Positions 6,326 through 7,334 of a stretch of DNA of 7,334 nucleotides are shown here, in pieces. The notes under the pieces are model-generated. The model was not told the origin of the DNA. It saw only the letters and a program-made list of their open reading frames with translations, and searched no databases. Each line of letters begins with the position of its first letter. Positions within the stretch are counted from its first letter, which is position 1. This DNA is from Bog-159 sp049520215 (lineage in GTDB: Bacteria; Acidobacteriota; Terriglobia; Bryobacterales; Bryobacteraceae), in NCBI GenBank assembly GCA_049520215.1, contig JBEKPZ010000346.1:1-7334 (forward strand), read 5' to 3'. Both the position numbers and the translations under genes were made by a program.

Positions 6326-7334
6326 GGTTTCGCCGGCCTGTAGATCAAGTCGAAGATGCCATTTTCAGCGAAGAACTTCTGCTGGGCATCGTCCCAGTCT
6401 TTGGCCAGAATCGTCACGGGGAAGAGATCGATCTTCGGCAACCGGTCCGCGTGCCTTTGCAAGATCCCCGGATCGATGGGCCGGTACCCAAATCGGGCGA
6501 TGGTTTCCTGAGCCGTCGGAGTGTACAGAAACTCCAGATACGCCCTGGCGTATGCGGCCGTGTGCCGCCGCGCAATGTTGCCATCCACCCAGGCAACGCA
6601 GGGCTGCGCCAGGATGCTGACCGGCGGGTAGACAATTTCCAACTCGCCTCCGGAGTTTTCCACTTCGCGCAGCGCCTCGTGCTCCCAGGTCAGATGTACG
6701 TCGCCCACCTTTTCCTCGGCGAAGGTGGTGGCGGAGCCGCGGGCGCCCACGTCCAGAACCGGTACGTTCCCGTAGAGCCGCCGCAAGTAACTGCGCGCCT
6801 GTGCCTCGTTGCTTCCCCGGTAGATCATCGACCCCCAGGCGCCCAGAAAGCTCAGCTTGCCGTTGCCTGATGTTTTCGGATTCGGTGTGATCACGCTGAC
6901 GCCCGTCGCGGCGAGATCGGGCCAGTCGCGGATGTGCAGCGGATTGCCCCTGCGTACCACAAACACGATGGTGGAGGTCCACGGCGCGGAGTCGTGAGGG
7001 AGTCGCTGTGCCCAGCCATCTGGAAGGAGGCCCTGTTTGTGCAGCGCGTCCACATCCGAGTACATTGCCAGCGTGACCACGTCCGCAGCGAGGCCGTCGA
7101 TCACGGCGCGCGCCTGCCGCGACGACCCGCCGTGCGATTGCTTAATGGTCAGCTTCCGGCCGGTGTCCTTCGCATATTTCTCGATGAACAGCCGGTTCAA
7201 CTCGACGAACAGCTCCCGCGTCGGGTCGTAGGAAACGTTCAGCAACTGGTTCGATGTTTCGCGATCGATGTTGCCGGCCACAACCACCGCGGCCGCGACG
7301 GCTGCGGCGGTCAGGGCGAATGTATTCAGCCACC
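6322..7334 (-). CDS. sbp: Periplasmic sulfate-binding protein (Sbp/CysP family), 5' end outside window
   Basis: The frame stays open to the right edge and 336 residues are visible, numbered here from the first complete codon (7332). Residues 1-20 (WLNTFALTAAAVAAAVVVAG) are the hydrophobic core of a signal peptide or N-terminal anchor. The internal GTG at 7287 is therefore not the true start, which lies just beyond the window. Family signatures appear in order: LLNVSYDPTRE (30-40), QSHGGSSRQARAVIDG (65-80), ADVVTLA (83-89), VITPNPKTSGNG (147-158), GARGSATTF (196-204), VGDVHLTWEHEA (209-220), then PPVSILAQP, FGYRPIDP and a FAENGIFDLIY ending. SGN (155-157), the GARG turn and Trp216 match places that contact sulfate in the known Sbp structure. 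The substrate is most likely sulfate; thiosulfate or a similar oxyanion is possible. Such proteins normally feed the CysTWA ABC transporter, but here the next gene, overlapping by four bases, is a SulP permease. Confidence 0.95.
   Translation of the reverse strand, partial: WLNTFALTAAAVAAAVVVAGNIDRETSNQLLNVSYDPTRELFVELNRLFIEKYAKDTGRKLTIKQSHGGSSRQARAVIDGLAADVVTLAMYSDVDALHKQGLLPDGWAQRLPHDSAPWTSTIVFVVRRGNPLHIRDWPDLAATGVSVITPNPKTSGNGKLSFLGAWGSMIYRGSNEAQARSYLRRLYGNVPVLDVGARGSATTFAEEKVGDVHLTWEHEALREVENSGGELEIVYPPVSILAQPCVAWVDGNIARRHTAAYARAYLEFLYTPTAQETIARFGYRPIDPGILQRHADRLPKIDLFPVTILAKDWDDAQQKFFAENGIFDLIYRPAKP

Noticed and set aside
7285..7287. GTG at 7287 as start of the sulfate-binding protein
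   Set aside because: The frame remains open to the window edge, and the upstream residues extend the same hydrophobic segment. Starting here would cut the signal peptide in its core.

Overview
The window is GC-rich DNA with long reading frames and short gaps. Two adjacent genes for exported, beta-propeller-like proteins (one cysteine-rich, one built of GloVer-type repeats with a C-terminal IPT/TIG domain) suggest a soil Acidobacteriota genome of the Solibacter/Bryobacter kind. That placement is an inference from protein style, not from a marker gene.

Layout, left to right. Bases 1-152 hold no gene; they contain a perfect 33-base inverted repeat, AT-rich compared with its surroundings, and a possible promoter. 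Bases 153-2591 (+) encode a large exported protein with PQQ/quinoprotein-like propeller segments and 24 cysteines. After a 66-base gap, 2658-3974 (+) encodes an exported GloVer-repeat plus IPT/TIG protein. The two probably form one transcription unit for extracytoplasmic proteins of unknown ligand. Bases 3975-4555 separate converging genes, contain no convincing gene, and carry two diverged copies of a roughly 195-base unit about 277 bases apart, each holding a similar potential stem.

The right half is a leftward operon. It begins beyond the right edge with a sulfate-binding periplasmic protein (Sbp/CysP family, 3' part visible, 6322-7334) and continues through an ATGA stop/start overlap into a complete SulP-family anion permease with a C-terminal STAS domain (4556-6325). 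No CysT/CysW/CysA genes of a sulfate ABC transporter are visible.

The most interesting point is this pairing. A binding protein of the class that normally serves an ABC transporter is translationally coupled to a SulP secondary transporter. It could represent binding-protein-assisted SulP uptake or a rearranged sulfate locus. The sequence to the right of the window would help decide. The duplicated intergenic element is the second candidate for something undescribed.
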